Assembly (NCBI RefSeq): GCF_001894945.1
Contig: NZ_BCXE01000018.1
Coordinates: 1 to 50,325 of the forward strand
Origin: Rhodococcus ruber NBRC 15591
GTDB taxonomy: Bacteria > Actinomycetota > Actinomycetes > Mycobacteriales > Mycobacteriaceae
Reading direction: 5' to 3'
Length of the DNA: 50,325 nucleotides
The translations under genes and the position numbers were made by a program. The notes beneath the pieces are model-generated. The model saw only the letters and a list, made by a program, of their open reading frames with translations. It did no database searches and was not told where the DNA came from. Of this stretch, positions 1-12,194 are shown piece after piece. The number at the start of each line of letters is the position of its first letter. Within the stretch, counting starts at the first letter, position 1.

Positions 1-1111
<1,111 letters not shown>

Positions 1112-1119
1112 CACCGCCC

Positions 1120-1175
1120 CGCCGCCGGTGTGTCTTTCGGGTTGCTCCCGCAGCCCAAAGGACGCACCGGCGGCG
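1120..1175 (+). terminator. Long hairpin terminator after catA
   Basis: CGCCGCCGGTGTGTC at 1120-1134 pairs with GACGCACCGGCGGCG at 1161-1175 with one G-U pair. The stem continues inward through TTTCGGGTTGC/GCAGCCCAAA with wobble pairs and one mismatch to a 4-nt loop. It starts 8 nt after the catA stop and has no U-tract, as is common for actinobacterial terminators. Confidence 0.75.
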
Positions 1176-1182
1176 AGCGGCC

Positions 1183-1188
1183 TATCGT
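1183..1188 (+). promoter_or_regulatory. Putative -10 box of a leaderless pta transcript
   Basis: TATCGT fits TANNNT and ends 7 nt before the pta ATG, where no Shine-Dalgarno sequence is visible. It lies directly after the catA terminator hairpin, so pta probably has its own promoter and a leaderless mRNA. Confidence 0.5.
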
Positions 1189-1195
1189 GTGAGCC

Positions 1196-3280
1196 ATGAG
1201 CGCCGCCGCCGAGTCCGTGTCGAGCATCTACATCGCCGCCCCGGAGGGCGACACCGGCAAGTCCACCGTCGCGCTCGGCCTGCTCCAGGCGCTGTGCGCC
1301 TCCGCCGCGCGGGTCGGTGTCTTCCGCCCCATCGCCCGCTCCGACGGCGACCGCGACTACATCCTCGAACTGCTCCTCGAACGCATCACCGTCGACCTCG
1401 ACTACGACGAGTGTGTCGGCGCCACCTACGACGACGTGCACGCCGACCCCGAGGCCGCCCTCAGCGAGATCGTCGTCAAGTACCACGCCGTCGCGGACCG
1501 CTGCGACGCCGTCGTCATCGTCGGCAGCGACTACACGGAGATCGCCAACCCCAGCGAACTCGGTTACAACGCCCGCATCGCCGCGAATCTCGACGCGCCC
1601 GTCCTGCTCGTCCTGCGTGGCTCGCGGCGCACCCCCGACGAGGTGGCGCAACTGACCGGCGTGTGCACCGCCGAACTCGCCGCCCAGCACGCCCACCTGA
1701 CCGGCATCGTCGTCAACCGCTGTCCCGCCGACCGGCTCGACGAGATCGCTGCGGCCGTCGGCGACCGGGGGGTGCCGCTGTGGACGCTGCCGGAGGTGCC
1801 GATCCTCGTCGCGCCGACCATGGGGGAACTGCTCACCGCGGTCGACGGCGAACTCTACAGCGGTGACCCGGAACTGCTGCACCGCGAAGCGCTGCGCGTC
1901 ATGGTCGGCGGCATGACCGCCGAGCACATCCTCGAACGCCTCACCGAGAGCGTCGTGGTCATCGCTCCCGCCGACCGCTCCGACGTGCTCCTCGCCCTCG
2001 TCAATGCCAATGCGGCCGAGGGGTTTCCGTCGCTGGCCGGGATCATCATGAACGGCGGGCTCCTGCCGCACCCGGCGGTGGCGCAGCTCGTCGCCGGGCT
2101 CAAGCCCAGCCTGCCGATCCTGACGACGAGCCTCGGAACCTTCGACACCGCGTCGGCGGCCGACCGGACGCGTGGCCGCATGGCTCTCGGCGCGCACCGC
2201 AAGATCGACACCGCCGTCGCGCTGATGGAACAGCACGTGGACACCGATCAGCTGTTGAGCCGCCTCGACGTGCCCCGTCCGTCCGTCACGACCCCGCAGA
2301 TGTTCGAGTACCAGCTCATCGACTGGGCACGCCGCCGGCGCCGGCACATCGTGCTGCCCGAGGGCGACGACGATCGGATCCTGCGCGCGGCGGGCCGTGT
2401 CCTGCAACGCCGGATCGCCGACCTGACGATCCTCGGCGACGAGACCCAGGTGCGGCGCCGGGCCACCGAACTCGGCGTCGACCTGAGCGCCGCGGAAGTG
2501 CTCGATCCCAGATCGTCCGACCTCGCCGAGCAGTTCGCCGAGGAATACGCCCGGCTGCGTGCCCACAAGGGAATGACGATCGAACGCGCCCGCGAAATCA
2601 TGAGCGACATCTCGTATTTCGGCACGATGATGGTCCATCTCGGCATTGCCGACGGCATGGTCTCCGGTGCCGCGCACACCACCGCCCACACCATCCGGCC
2701 GTCCTTCGAGATCGTCAAGACCGAACCCGGCGTGTCCACGGTGTCGAGCATCTTCCTCATGTGCCTGTCGGACCGGGTGCTCGCCTACGGCGACTGCGCG
2801 GTGGTCCCCGACCCCACCACCGAACAGCTCGCCGACATCGCGATCTCCTCCGCCGCCACCGCCGCCCGTTTCGGCATCGAACCGCGCATCGCGATGCTGT
2901 CCTACTCGACCGGCGAATCCGGGTCGGGCGCCGACGTCGACAAGGTCCGCGCCGCCACCGCCCTGGTGCGCGAACGCCGGCCGGATCTGCCGGTGGAAGG
3001 ACCGATCCAGTACGACGCCGCGATCGAACCGTCCGTCGCCAGCGCCAAACTGCCCGGCTCGGAGGTCGCCGGCCGGGCGACCGTGTTCATCTTCCCGGAC
3101 CTCAACACCGGCAACAACACCTACAAGGCCGTGCAGCGCAGCGCCGGAGCCGTCGCCGTCGGGCCGGTACTGCAGGGCCTGCGCAAGCCCGTCAACGACC
3201 TGTCGCGGGGGGCGCTGATCCAGGACATCGTGAACACGGTGGCGATCACCGCCATCCAGGCGCAGGAGGCCGACGAATGA
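1196..3280 (+). CDS. pta: Phosphate acetyltransferase
   Basis: Pta interconverts acetyl-CoA plus phosphate and acetyl phosphate plus CoA in the cytoplasm. At 694 residues this is the long form. A BioD-like P-loop domain starts the protein ([10 protein letters not shown] at about residues 15-24), a DRTGG-type middle domain follows around residues 220-330, and the catalytic PTA/PTB domain fills about 370-690. Catalytic-domain landmarks include [12 protein letters not shown], the [20 protein letters not shown] stretch, [10 protein letters not shown] and the [16 protein letters not shown] region. The long form is often allosterically regulated in other bacteria. The gene overlaps ackA by 4 nt (ATGA), so the two are translationally coupled and form the acetate overflow/activation route. 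Confidence 0.96.
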   Translation: MSAAAESVSSIYIAAPEGDTGKSTVALGLLQALCASAARVGVFRPIARSDGDRDYILELLLERITVDLDYDECVGATYDDVHADPEAALSEIVVKYHAVADRCDAVVIVGSDYTEIANPSELGYNARIAANLDAPVLLVLRGSRRTPDEVAQLTGVCTAELAAQHAHLTGIVVNRCPADRLDEIAAAVGDRGVPLWTLPEVPILVAPTMGELLTAVDGELYSGDPELLHREALRVMVGGMTAEHILERLTESVVVIAPADRSDVLLALVNANAAEGFPSLAGIIMNGGLLPHPAVAQLVAGLKPSLPILTTSLGTFDTASAADRTRGRMALGAHRKIDTAVALMEQHVDTDQLLSRLDVPRPSVTTPQMFEYQLIDWARRRRRHIVLPEGDDDRILRAAGRVLQRRIADLTILGDETQVRRRATELGVDLSAAEVLDPRSSDLAEQFAEEYARLRAHKGMTIERAREIMSDISYFGTMMVHLGIADGMVSGAAHTTAHTIRPSFEIVKTEPGVSTVSSIFLMCLSDRVLAYGDCAVVPDPTTEQLADIAISSAATAARFGIEPRIAMLSYSTGESGSGADVDKVRAATALVRERRPDLPVEGPIQYDAAIEPSVASAKLPGSEVAGRATVFIFPDLNTGNNTYKAVQRSAGAVAVGPVLQGLRKPVNDLSRGALIQDIVNTVAITAIQAQEADE

Positions 3281-4476
3281 GCGCCCGGACGGAAGGCACC
3301 GTGCTGGTGCTCAACTCGGGCTCGTCGTCGATCAAGTTCCAGCTCGTCCACCCCGGGACCGGGGAGTCGGTGGCGCACGGTCTCATCGAGCGGATCGGCG
3401 AGCCGGAGGGCCGGGTCGTGTTCCACCACACCACCGGAACCGAGGAACACGTCGGTCCGATCGAGGACCACCGGGCCGGACTGCGGATCGTCCTCGACTG
3501 GGTGGAGGGACTGGGCCGGCCCCTGCGCGAGGCCGGCATCATCGCCGTCGGCCACCGGCTCGTCCACGGCGGTGAGGTGTTCCACGAGCCCACCCTCGTC
3601 GACGACGACGTGGTGCGCACCGTCGAGGAACTGTCCGTTCTTGCGCCGCTGCACAATCCCGCGAACGTCATCGGCATGGAGGTCGCGCGCGAGGAACTGC
3701 CCGACATTCCGCACGTCGGGGTGTTCGACACGGCGTTCTTCCACGCCCTGCCCGCCGCAGCCGCGACCTACGCGATCGACCGGGACGTCGCCCGGGCACA
3801 CGGAATCCGGCGGTACGGGTTCCACGGCACGTCGCACCAGTACGTGTCCGAACGTGCGGCGCGGTTCCTCGGACGCGAGCTGTCGGAGCTGAACCAGATC
3901 GTGCTGCATCTCGGCAACGGTGCGTCGGCCTCCGCGATCGCCGGCGGCCGGCCCGTCGACACGTCCATGGGACTGACCCCTCTCGAAGGTCTGGTGATGG
4001 GAACCCGGTGCGGTGACATCGATCCCGGCGTGCTGCTGCATCTGAATCGCAGCGCGGGGATGGACGTCGACACCATCGACGGCCTGCTCAACCGGCGCTC
4101 CGGGCTCAAGGGCCTGTCGGGTGTCAACGACTTCCGGGCGCTGCTGCGGCTCGTCGCCGAGGGTTCCGAGGACGCGAAGCTGGCCTACGACGTCTACGTG
4201 CACCGGCTGCGCAAGTACCTCGGCGCATATCTCGTCGAACTCGGCGGCGTCGACGTCGTCGTGTTCACCGGCGGGGTGGGCGAGAACAACGTCGACGTCC
4301 GCCGCGACGCCCTCGCCGGCCTCGAACGCCTCGGCATCGTCGTCGAAGACGCACGCAACGTCGCGCCGGAGCGCGGCGAGCGACGCATCTCGGCGGACAC
4401 GTCGCAGGTGGAGGTCCTCGTGATCCCCACCGACGAGGAGCTCGCGATCGCGCGGGCGGCCGCGGCGCTGGTGTAG
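3277..4476 (+). CDS. ackA: Acetate kinase
   Basis: AckA transfers phosphate between ATP/acetate and ADP/acetyl phosphate. The protein is 399 residues, the normal family size. Family signatures are clear: [11 protein letters not shown] at the N-terminus, GHRLVHGG, the FDTAFFH segment, [40 protein letters not shown] and VFTGGVGEN near the C-terminus. The start ATG lies within the pta stop (ATGA), so it is translated as the second gene of the operon. It converges on the nuclease gene and on pknG beyond; the 63-bp repeat that begins 18 nt after its stop can fold and may serve as its terminator. In M. tuberculosis the equivalent gene lies next to pknG with no gene between. Confidence 0.97.
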   Translation: MSARTEGTVLVLNSGSSSIKFQLVHPGTGESVAHGLIERIGEPEGRVVFHHTTGTEEHVGPIEDHRAGLRIVLDWVEGLGRPLREAGIIAVGHRLVHGGEVFHEPTLVDDDVVRTVEELSVLAPLHNPANVIGMEVAREELPDIPHVGVFDTAFFHALPAAAATYAIDRDVARAHGIRRYGFHGTSHQYVSERAARFLGRELSELNQIVLHLGNGASASAIAGGRPVDTSMGLTPLEGLVMGTRCGDIDPGVLLHLNRSAGMDVDTIDGLLNRRSGLKGLSGVNDFRALLRLVAEGSEDAKLAYDVYVHRLRKYLGAYLVELGGVDVVVFTGGVGENNVDVRRDALAGLERLGIVVEDARNVAPERGERRISADTSQVEVLVIPTDEELAIARAAAALV

Positions 4477-4493
4477 GCGAGAGGGACGTTTCC

Positions 4494-4556
4494 GCGCCGA
4501 GCGGGAGGTTGTCGTCGAGGCCACTCGGCCGATACCGCGAGATCCTCCCGCTCGCT
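4494..4556. repeat. 63-bp direct repeat, copy 1 (hairpin-forming, left border of the nuclease islet)
   Basis: This segment matches 5531-5593 at 59 of 63 positions, with the first 35 bases identical. It carries inverted arms CGAGCGGGAGG (4498-4508) and CCTCCCGCTCG (4544-4554), a perfect 11-bp stem around a 35-nt loop that can fold further. It sits between the ackA stop and the stop of the opposing nuclease gene, so it may work as a bidirectional terminator. Confidence 0.85.
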
Positions 4557-4559
4557 TCC

Positions 4560-5429
4560 TCACCACCGGGCGCCGGCCGCCCGCAACGCCGCCCGTACTC
4601 GCTCGAGCACGACGTCCGGGCGCTCGGCGAGCAGTCGAGCGTCGACTCGGACGACCCGCCGTCCCGCGGACTCGAGCAGCGCGTACCGGTCGATGTCCCG
4701 GGTGCGCTGGGCGGGGTCCGTCCAGTGGTGTCCGCCGTCGTACTCGACGAGAACCCGCCAGGATCGCCACCCCAGGTCGGCGCGGGCGAGCAGTCGTCCG
4801 TCCGCGGCACGGACGTGGATCTGGGTCTCGGGAACAGGAAGCCCGCCGCGCACGAGCAGCAGGCGCGTCCGTGTCTCGGGCGGGGACTCGGCGCCGCCGT
4901 CGACGAACTCGAGCACCTGACGCAATGCGGACACCCCACGCGCTCCCGCGTGCCGGCAGGCGAGCTCGCGGATCTCCGCAGGCTTCACGCCGGTGGCGTG
5001 ACACAAGGCGTCGAGGAGTTCGACAGCACGGTCCCCTTTCGCAGTGCGGCCGAGGTCGAACCCCGTCCGCGCCGGACTTGTCACCGTCATTCCGTCCACG
5101 CGGCACAATTCGTCGTCGTCCGGGATGCCTTGCCGGACGACGATGCCGGAGGGCGCACGCACGTGACCGGCCCGAAGCAGCTCCGCCGGGGCGGAGCCGT
5201 CGATCCACTTCGTCCCGTGCAGCGCCGCGGCCGACAGTCCGGCGAGCGTTCCCCTGCCCGCCGACCACAACCACGCCGCCCGGGCCCTGTTGCGTGCCGT
5301 AGGCGCGACACCTCGCCGCACGTAAACAGCGCGGTGCAGGCGGACGAATCCGTGCCGCAACTCGTAGGCGGTCAGCGCACCGGACGCGATAGCCTCGGTG
5401 CCCCGGAAGGGAGCGTCGAAGGAATGCAC
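4560..5429 (-). CDS. AbiEi-like wHTH protein with DUF559 (Vsr-like) nuclease domain
   Basis: The predicted 289-residue protein has two parts. Residues 1-110 resemble the AbiEi-type antitoxin/winged-helix domain seen in actinobacteria (LTAYELRHGFVRLHRAVYV, then AGLSAAALHG). Residues about 180-289 form a DUF559 domain related to very-short-patch and other PD-(D/E)xK nucleases, with candidate catalytic residues Glu185 (PPETR), Asp218 (RADLGW) and Glu229/Asp231 (VEYDG). I chose the GTG at 5429 because the longer frame runs upstream through a palindrome and a repeat and shows no domain there. No separate toxin gene such as AbiEii lies beside it, so it is an orphan. It is bounded by the 63-bp repeat copies and breaks the ackA-pknG neighbourhood. 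Its biological role is unknown. Confidence 0.75.
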   Translation of the reverse strand: MHSFDAPFRGTEAIASGALTAYELRHGFVRLHRAVYVRRGVAPTARNRARAAWLWSAGRGTLAGLSAAALHGTKWIDGSAPAELLRAGHVRAPSGIVVRQGIPDDDELCRVDGMTVTSPARTGFDLGRTAKGDRAVELLDALCHATGVKPAEIRELACRHAGARGVSALRQVLEFVDGGAESPPETRTRLLLVRGGLPVPETQIHVRAADGRLLARADLGWRSWRVLVEYDGGHHWTDPAQRTRDIDRYALLESAGRRVVRVDARLLAERPDVVLERVRAALRAAGARW

Positions 5430-5480
5430 GGACGCACACGATGCAGGGCGTCCGGCCGTTGCGGAACCCACCTCGCCGGA

Positions 5481-5508
5481 CTGTGGACAACTTCGGAGTT
5501 GTCCACAG
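5481..5508. promoter_or_regulatory. Perfect 12-bp palindrome made of two inverted DnaA-box consensus sequences
   Basis: CTGTGGACAACT (5481-5492) and AGTTGTCCACAG (5497-5508) are perfect complements around TCGG. Each arm contains TTGTCCACA, the consensus DnaA box of Streptomyces and mycobacteria. It lies 52 nt upstream of the proposed GTG of the nuclease gene, in its promoter region. It could be a DnaA-responsive or autoregulatory operator, or a hairpin in the transcript. Confidence 0.8.
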
Positions 5509-5530
5509 GGACGGTGAGCGGGCGACCCCC

Positions 5531-5592
5531 GCGCCGAGCGGGAGGTTGTCGTCGAGGCCACTCGGTCGATGCCGCGCGATCCGCCCGCTCGC

Positions 5593-5593
<1 letters not shown>
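5531..5593. repeat. 63-bp direct repeat, copy 2 (right border of the nuclease islet)
   Basis: It is 59/63 identical to 4494-4556 in the same orientation, 1037 bp away. The arms GAGCGGGAGG and CCGCCCGCTC pair with one mismatch. Its last base is the first base of the pknG stop codon complement, so it may double as the pknG terminator. Confidence 0.85.
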
Positions 5594-8010
<2,417 letters not shown>

Positions 8011-8976
8011 CTAGTCCACGTACGTCGGGGGCGGCGGCGCCGGGGCGGGCCCCAGGACGGTGAGCCAGCGGTTGTAGATCTGCGTCCACGTGCCGTCCCG
8101 ACGGATCCGCTCCAGGGTGCCGTTGACGAACCGCACCAGATCCTCACGGCCCTGCGCGATCCCGATGCCGTAGGGCTCGGTTCCGATCGGCGCCCCCACC
8201 AGTTCCAGGTACGGGTCCTGGGAGGCGAGCCCGGCGAGGATCGTGTCGTCGGTACTGACCGCGTCGACCTGGCGCTGCTGCAGCACGACGAGACAGTCCG
8301 CCCACGACGGGACCGTCAGGATCGCCGCGGACGGCTGCAGTTGCCGCAGACGCATCAGCGACGTCGTGCCGCGCACGACACACACCCGCCGGCCGGCGAG
8401 ATCGGCGACGTCCCGGACGTCGGAGCCCTGGACCACCAGGACACGCTGCTGGGCGACGAAGTACACCGTGGAGAAGTCGACGCGTTCACGTCGGGCGCAC
8501 GTGATCGTCATCGTCTTCGCGACGATGTCGACGGTGGAATCCTGCAGGGCCTGCTCCCGGTCCGCGGAGTTCAGGATCCGGAAGTCGAGCAGGTCCGGGC
8601 TGCCGAGCAGATCCCGGGCGATCTCGCGGGCGATGTCCACGTCGAACCCGGCGATCCGGCCGGTCGAGGGGTCGCGGAAACTCATCAGGTTGCTGCCGGT
8701 GTCGAGCCCGACGACGAGGCGCCCGCGCGCCCGGATCGCATCGAGGGCGGGCCCGGTCGTCGCCCCGTCGGGACGCAGCCCGGCGGTCGGGTCGCCGCAG
8801 TCCGGCTCCGGGGGGATCGGCACGTCGGTAGGCGCGAGTGCGGCGCGCTCCGGCAGCGGCGGCTCGGTGTAGGACACGTCGGGGCCGACGACGATCTCCG
8901 GCTGCGACGTCGCGCACCCACCGGTGAGGACGGCCGCGGCGACGACGGCGGCGAGGAGGGCGTTGCGGATGTTCAC
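8011..8976 (-). CDS. glnH: Glutamate/aspartate-binding lipoprotein of the PknG sensor system
   Basis: This 321-residue periplasmic-binding protein has a lipoprotein signal (LTGGC, Cys21) and a type 3 solute-binding fold from about residue 90 (RLVVGLDTGSNLMSF, GFDVDIAREIA, VCVVRGTTS). In mycobacteria GlnH binds amino donor amino acids and signals through membrane protein GlnX to PknG rather than serving only transport; no ABC permease or ATPase lies here, which fits that role. It starts with GTG overlapping the glnX stop by 4 nt (GTGA) and ends 9 nt before pknG, so the three genes are one operon. The C-terminus ends in a Pro-rich tail. Confidence 0.94.
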   Translation of the reverse strand: MNIRNALLAAVVAAAVLTGGCATSQPEIVVGPDVSYTEPPLPERAALAPTDVPIPPEPDCGDPTAGLRPDGATTGPALDAIRARGRLVVGLDTGSNLMSFRDPSTGRIAGFDVDIAREIARDLLGSPDLLDFRILNSADREQALQDSTVDIVAKTMTITCARRERVDFSTVYFVAQQRVLVVQGSDVRDVADLAGRRVCVVRGTTSLMRLRQLQPSAAILTVPSWADCLVVLQQRQVDAVSTDDTILAGLASQDPYLELVGAPIGTEPYGIGIAQGREDLVRFVNGTLERIRRDGTWTQIYNRWLTVLGPAPAPPPPTYVD

Positions 8977-10331
8977 AGGTACTCCCGGATCCGTGGCGCC
9001 AGTCCTCCCACGACGCCGATCCCCGCGAGCACGGTCAGCACCCACGCGGCCGGTGCGAGCGCGGACAGCGTGTCCGCGGCGCGGACTTCGTTGCCGCGGA
9101 GTTCGGCGCGCGCGAGGTCGATGCCCCGTTCGAGGGCGCGGTCGACGGCGTGGAACTGGGCCGCCGCCTCGTCGGGCCCGGGGCCGGTGGCGAGGATCGC
9201 GGCAGCCGGGTAGTCGCCCCGGTCGAGCGCCGCCTGCACGCGGTCGTGCGATGCCAGCCAGGCCGTGCGCGCTTCGGCGGCGCGGCCGGCGGGTTCGGCC
9301 TGGGTCTCCACGTCGGCCGCCGCGGAGCCGGTGAGCAACTCGTCGAGACGGTCCATGCTGCCGTCGAACATCGCGTCGTATTCGCCGGTGACGTCCCGCC
9401 GGACCAGCTGCAGCGTCTCGGCGGTCCGGGCCTGCTGGGCGAGGATCCGGCTGTCGGTGAAGACCCCGAGCGGTTCGCCGCCGCGCTCGACGGCGTTCCG
9501 GGTGGCGCTCGACGAGATCAGTCCCGCAACGAGGAGCCAGCACAGCAGGATCCCCGTCGAGGCGATGGCCGCGAGCAGACCGAGGTTCAGGGTGCGGCGG
9601 CTGATCCGCGAGACGATCACGTGCACGCCGGTCAGCGCGACGACCGTCACCAGCAGCATCCCGATCGACGTCCACGGCGGCTGCACGGCCGCACGCTGGG
9701 TGGACGTGACGGCGGACGAGCTGCGTTCGTACAGTTCCTGCGCCATCGGCAGCAGTTCGGACTGCATCAGGTGCGAGGCCTCGCCCAGGTAGGCGGCGCC
9801 CACGGGGTTTCCGACGCGGTTGTTCGCACGAGCCGTCTCCACCAGGCCGGTGTAGACGGTGAGCCGACCGGCGATGTCCGCCACCAACCGGGCGCCCACC
9901 CTGTCGTCCGCGGCGATTCCGCCGGCCGCGGCGACGAGCTGGGTGGACGCCTCGCCGACGGCCTGGGTGTAGCGTTCCCGCACCTCCTCGGGTTCGATAC
10001 CGCCCGCGATGAAGCCGGTGGCGGCGGCCGCGTCCGCGACGGACAGGGCACTGTAGAGACTCTGGGCGGCGTCGGCGAGGGGTTCGACGGAGGTGAGCAG
10101 CCGACTGTGCGTGGCCTGCCGGCTCGTCACGGTCTGACCTGCGACGATGCCGGAGACGATGAGGAGGATCAGCAGCAGGGCGCCGAGCGTGAAGAGTGCG
10201 ACGGGGGTGGATCGGAGCAGGGCGCGCCAGTCGTCGGCGCGGCGGTCGTGGTCGACGACGGGACCGGACACGTCGCCGCGCTGGAGGCGACCCCCGACCG
10301 CGCCGAGCGTGGGGGTCACGCGCACGTCCAC
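8973..10331 (-). CDS. glnX: Membrane sensor GlnX
   Basis: GlnX is the four-helix membrane protein that links extracellular GlnH to cytoplasmic PknG. The predicted 452-residue product has TM1 at about 42-64, an extracytoplasmic helical domain, central helices TM2 (GMLLVTVVALTGVHVIV) and TM3 (LGLLAAIASTGILLCWLL), a second extracytoplasmic helical domain and TM4 near the C-terminus, followed by a very short tail. The GTG at 10331 is preferred because GGAAGG lies 9 nt upstream; frames further upstream cross the divergent promoter region. It is the first gene of the operon, and the 128-bp gap to the divergent Nudix gene holds an A+T-rich patch (around 10365-10385) that probably contains the promoters. 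Confidence 0.9.
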   Translation of the reverse strand: MDVRVTPTLGAVGGRLQRGDVSGPVVDHDRRADDWRALLRSTPVALFTLGALLLILLIVSGIVAGQTVTSRQATHSRLLTSVEPLADAAQSLYSALSVADAAAATGFIAGGIEPEEVRERYTQAVGEASTQLVAAAGGIAADDRVGARLVADIAGRLTVYTGLVETARANNRVGNPVGAAYLGEASHLMQSELLPMAQELYERSSSAVTSTQRAAVQPPWTSIGMLLVTVVALTGVHVIVSRISRRTLNLGLLAAIASTGILLCWLLVAGLISSSATRNAVERGGEPLGVFTDSRILAQQARTAETLQLVRRDVTGEYDAMFDGSMDRLDELLTGSAAADVETQAEPAGRAAEARTAWLASHDRVQAALDRGDYPAAAILATGPGPDEAAAQFHAVDRALERGIDLARAELRGNEVRAADTLSALAPAAWVLTVLAGIGVVGGLAPRIREYL

Positions 10332-10459
10332 GAGAGCACCCCTTCCGATGTGGCACTGTGTGTGGCGAGCATATAAGCAGTACTGGGATGTTGTTGCCGT
10401 CCGAGGACGGTGGACGCCCGGCTCGCGGCCTGCGACCGGGCGGCAGGGAGGCGGACGCG

Positions 10460-11311
10460 ATGCGAGGTGACGGGGACGGCTGGGCCGTCGGACCCGACGG
10501 TGGTCGCCGGTGGGGCAGATTCGGCGCGGCCGGGCTGCTGCTGCGTGCACCGCTGCCCGACGGCACCCCGGCCGTGTTGCTGCAGCACCGCGCGGCGTGG
10601 AGCCACCAGGGCGGCACGTGGGCGCTGCCCGGCGGCGCCCGCGACAGCGACGAGAGTCCCGTCGTCGCGGCTGTACGGGAAGCCGAGGAGGAGACCGGGA
10701 TCGACCCGGCTGCCGTGAGCGTGCGCACCGAGCGGGTCACCTCCGGCGTCGACGGAGGATGGACGTACACCACGGTCGTCGCGGACACCCCGAGCCCGAT
10801 GGAGACGACCCTCAACGGGGAGAGCACCGAACTGCGCTGGGTGCCGGAGGCGGACGTCGAGACCATGCCCCTGCACTCCGGGTTCGCGGCCGCCTGGCCG
10901 GACCTGCGGACCCGGGCGGTGCGGATGCTGCTCGACACGGCCAACGTCCTCGGCGCGCGGCCGAACGGCTGGTGGCGTGACCGGCCGGGCGCCACCGCGC
11001 GACTGCTCGCGGAGCTGGCGGAGTCGGTGCCCCGCACCGTCGAGCTGCCCGGCGGCTCGTTCGGCTGGGTGAGCCGCATCGAGGCGGTCCTCGAGGGGCA
11101 GGCCCGCGCGGCGGTGATCGACGACGACCGCACGCTGGTGCACACCGCCGCCGGCAGCGGAGACGACGAACTGGCCGTCCTGGCGAAGGGCACGTCGGCG
11201 GTCCTGGACCAGGTGCTCACCGTGGTGGTGACGGCCGACCGGGGACTGCGCGCCCGGCTGCCCGGGGATGTGCCGACCCTGGCGCCGTCGACGGTGCTCG
11301 ACTGGCTGTGA
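10460..11311 (+). CDS. Nudix hydrolase, MutT3-like with long C-terminal extension
   Basis: The protein has 283 residues. The first 150 form a Nudix domain with the full box GGARDSDESPVVAAV followed by REAEEETG, matching Gx5Ex7REUxEExGU, so it should hydrolyse a nucleoside diphosphate linked to another moiety using Mg2+. The M. tuberculosis gene at this place in the block is mutT3, an oxidised-nucleotide hydrolase; that function is inferred from position. The C-terminal 130 residues do not belong to the Nudix fold and have no domain I recognise. The ATG has GGGAGG 7 nt upstream. It converges on thiE with only 66 nt between the two stop codons. Confidence 0.88.
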   Translation: MRGDGDGWAVGPDGGRRWGRFGAAGLLLRAPLPDGTPAVLLQHRAAWSHQGGTWALPGGARDSDESPVVAAVREAEEETGIDPAAVSVRTERVTSGVDGGWTYTTVVADTPSPMETTLNGESTELRWVPEADVETMPLHSGFAAAWPDLRTRAVRMLLDTANVLGARPNGWWRDRPGATARLLAELAESVPRTVELPGGSFGWVSRIEAVLEGQARAAVIDDDRTLVHTAAGSGDDELAVLAKGTSAVLDQVLTVVVTADRGLRARLPGDVPTLAPSTVLDWL

Positions 11312-11385
11312 CGGACCGTCAGCGGGCGGCGCCGCCAGTGCGGCCGCCGCGGGTGCGCGGCCGGCTGTGACGGACCGTCAGCGGG
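11304..11385. repeat. Imperfect tandem duplication between the Nudix gene end and the thiE end
   Basis: GGCTGTGACGGACCGTCAGC (first 20 of a 23-bp identical word) occurs at 11304-11326 and again at 11363-11385, 59 bp apart. The sequence after each copy is also similar (GCGGCCGCCGCGG in both). The second copy contains the thiE stop codon and the first overlaps the Nudix stop, so the intergenic region looks like a partial copy of the thiE 3' end. Confidence 0.8.
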
Positions 11386-12067
11386 GCAGCGCGGCCCTCA
11401 GCGCGGCCGCCGCGGTCCGCGGATTCGGTGCCGCGGTGATGGCGCGGACCACCGCGATGCGGGTGGCGCCGGCGTCGAGCACCTCGGGCAGCCGCTCGGC
11501 ATCGATGCCGCCGATGGCGAACCACGGCCGCCGCGGCTGCGACCGGGCCACCTCCCGCAGCACTTCGAGGCCCGCTGCGGTGCGGCCCGGCTTGGTGGGG
11601 GTCTCCCACACCGGTCCGTTGGCGAAATAGTCGACGCCGTCCTCGATGTCGGCCAGGCTGGCCTGGGCCCGGCTGGCGGTGGAGCGGCCGATCACCACGT
11701 CGTCGCCGAGGACCTGCCGGGCGTACCGCACGGGCAGGTCGCCCTGCCCGAGGTGCAGGATGTCGGCGCCGGCGGCCAGGGCGATGTCGGCGCGGTCGTT
11801 GACGGCCAGCAGGGCCCCGTGCCGGTGGCAGGCGGCGGCGAGCACCTCGAGCGCCTCGAGCTCCTCGCGGGCCTCGAGCGGGCCGAACTTCTTCTCGCCT
11901 GCCGAGCCCTTGTCGCGGAGCTGGACGATGTCGACACCGCCCGCGAGTGCCTCCTCGACGAATCGGGCCAGGTCGCCGGTGTCGCGACGGGCGTCGGTGC
12001 ACAGGTAGAGCCGGGCCTGCGCGAGGCGTTCCCGGGGGGCGGGACGGTTGCCGCGGTAGGTAGTCAC
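11378..12067 (-). CDS. thiE: Thiamine phosphate synthase
   Basis: ThiE joins HMP pyrophosphate and thiazole phosphate to give thiamine phosphate. The 229-residue TIM-barrel protein shows the family motifs [51 protein letters not shown] and WFAIGGID. It starts with GTG at 12067. No Shine-Dalgarno sequence is present but a TACCGT box lies 7 nt upstream, so a leaderless transcript is likely. It is divergent from the thiO-thiS-thiG operon, and the two -10 boxes overlap. Its last codons are duplicated in the downstream spacer. Confidence 0.96.
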   Translation of the reverse strand: MTTYRGNRPAPRERLAQARLYLCTDARRDTGDLARFVEEALAGGVDIVQLRDKGSAGEKKFGPLEAREELEALEVLAAACHRHGALLAVNDRADIALAAGADILHLGQGDLPVRYARQVLGDDVVIGRSTASRAQASLADIEDGVDYFANGPVWETPTKPGRTAAGLEVLREVARSQPRRPWFAIGGIDAERLPEVLDAGATRIAVVRAITAAPNPRTAAAALRAALPR

Positions 12068-12074
12068 GGCGGAG

Positions 12075-12080
12075 ACGGTA
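12075..12080 (-). promoter_or_regulatory. Putative -10 box of leaderless thiE
   Basis: On the minus strand this reads TACCGT (TANNNT), ending 7 nt before the thiE GTG at 12067. It shares two bases with the plus-strand TAGTCT box of the thiO leader. Confidence 0.5.
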
Positions 12081-12084
12081 GTCT
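12079..12084 (+). promoter_or_regulatory. Putative -10 box for the thiO-thiS-thiG leader
   Basis: TAGTCT fits TANNNT. A transcript starting near 12091 would begin about 10 nt before the TPP riboswitch at 12101, which is the expected arrangement. Confidence 0.4.
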
Positions 12085-12100
12085 CTGCTCTGAACGAATC

Positions 12101-12192
12101 GACACGGGAGTCCCGGGGATCGCGGGGCTGAGAGGGGGCCTGCCGGCCCCGACCGTCAGCACCTGAACCGGATCATGCCGGCGCAGGGAGTG
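12101..12192 (+). ncRNA. TPP riboswitch (THI element) upstream of thiO
   Basis: The conserved THI-box elements are present in order: ACGGGAG near 12104, the CTGAGAG pyrimidine-sensor segment at 12128-12134, ACCTGAACCGGATCATGCCG at 12161-12180 and GCGCAGGGAG at 12181-12190. The 3' AGGGAG is also the best ribosome-binding site for the thiO GTG at 12195, so thiamine pyrophosphate binding probably blocks translation initiation directly. No separate terminator hairpin lies between the aptamer and the start codon. Confidence 0.93.
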
Positions 12193-12194
12193 AG

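Noticed and set aside
5481-5508. DnaA-box pair considered as a replication origin
   Set aside because: Only one pair is present, there is no A+T-rich unwinding region and none of dnaA, dnaN, rpmH or parAB lies nearby.
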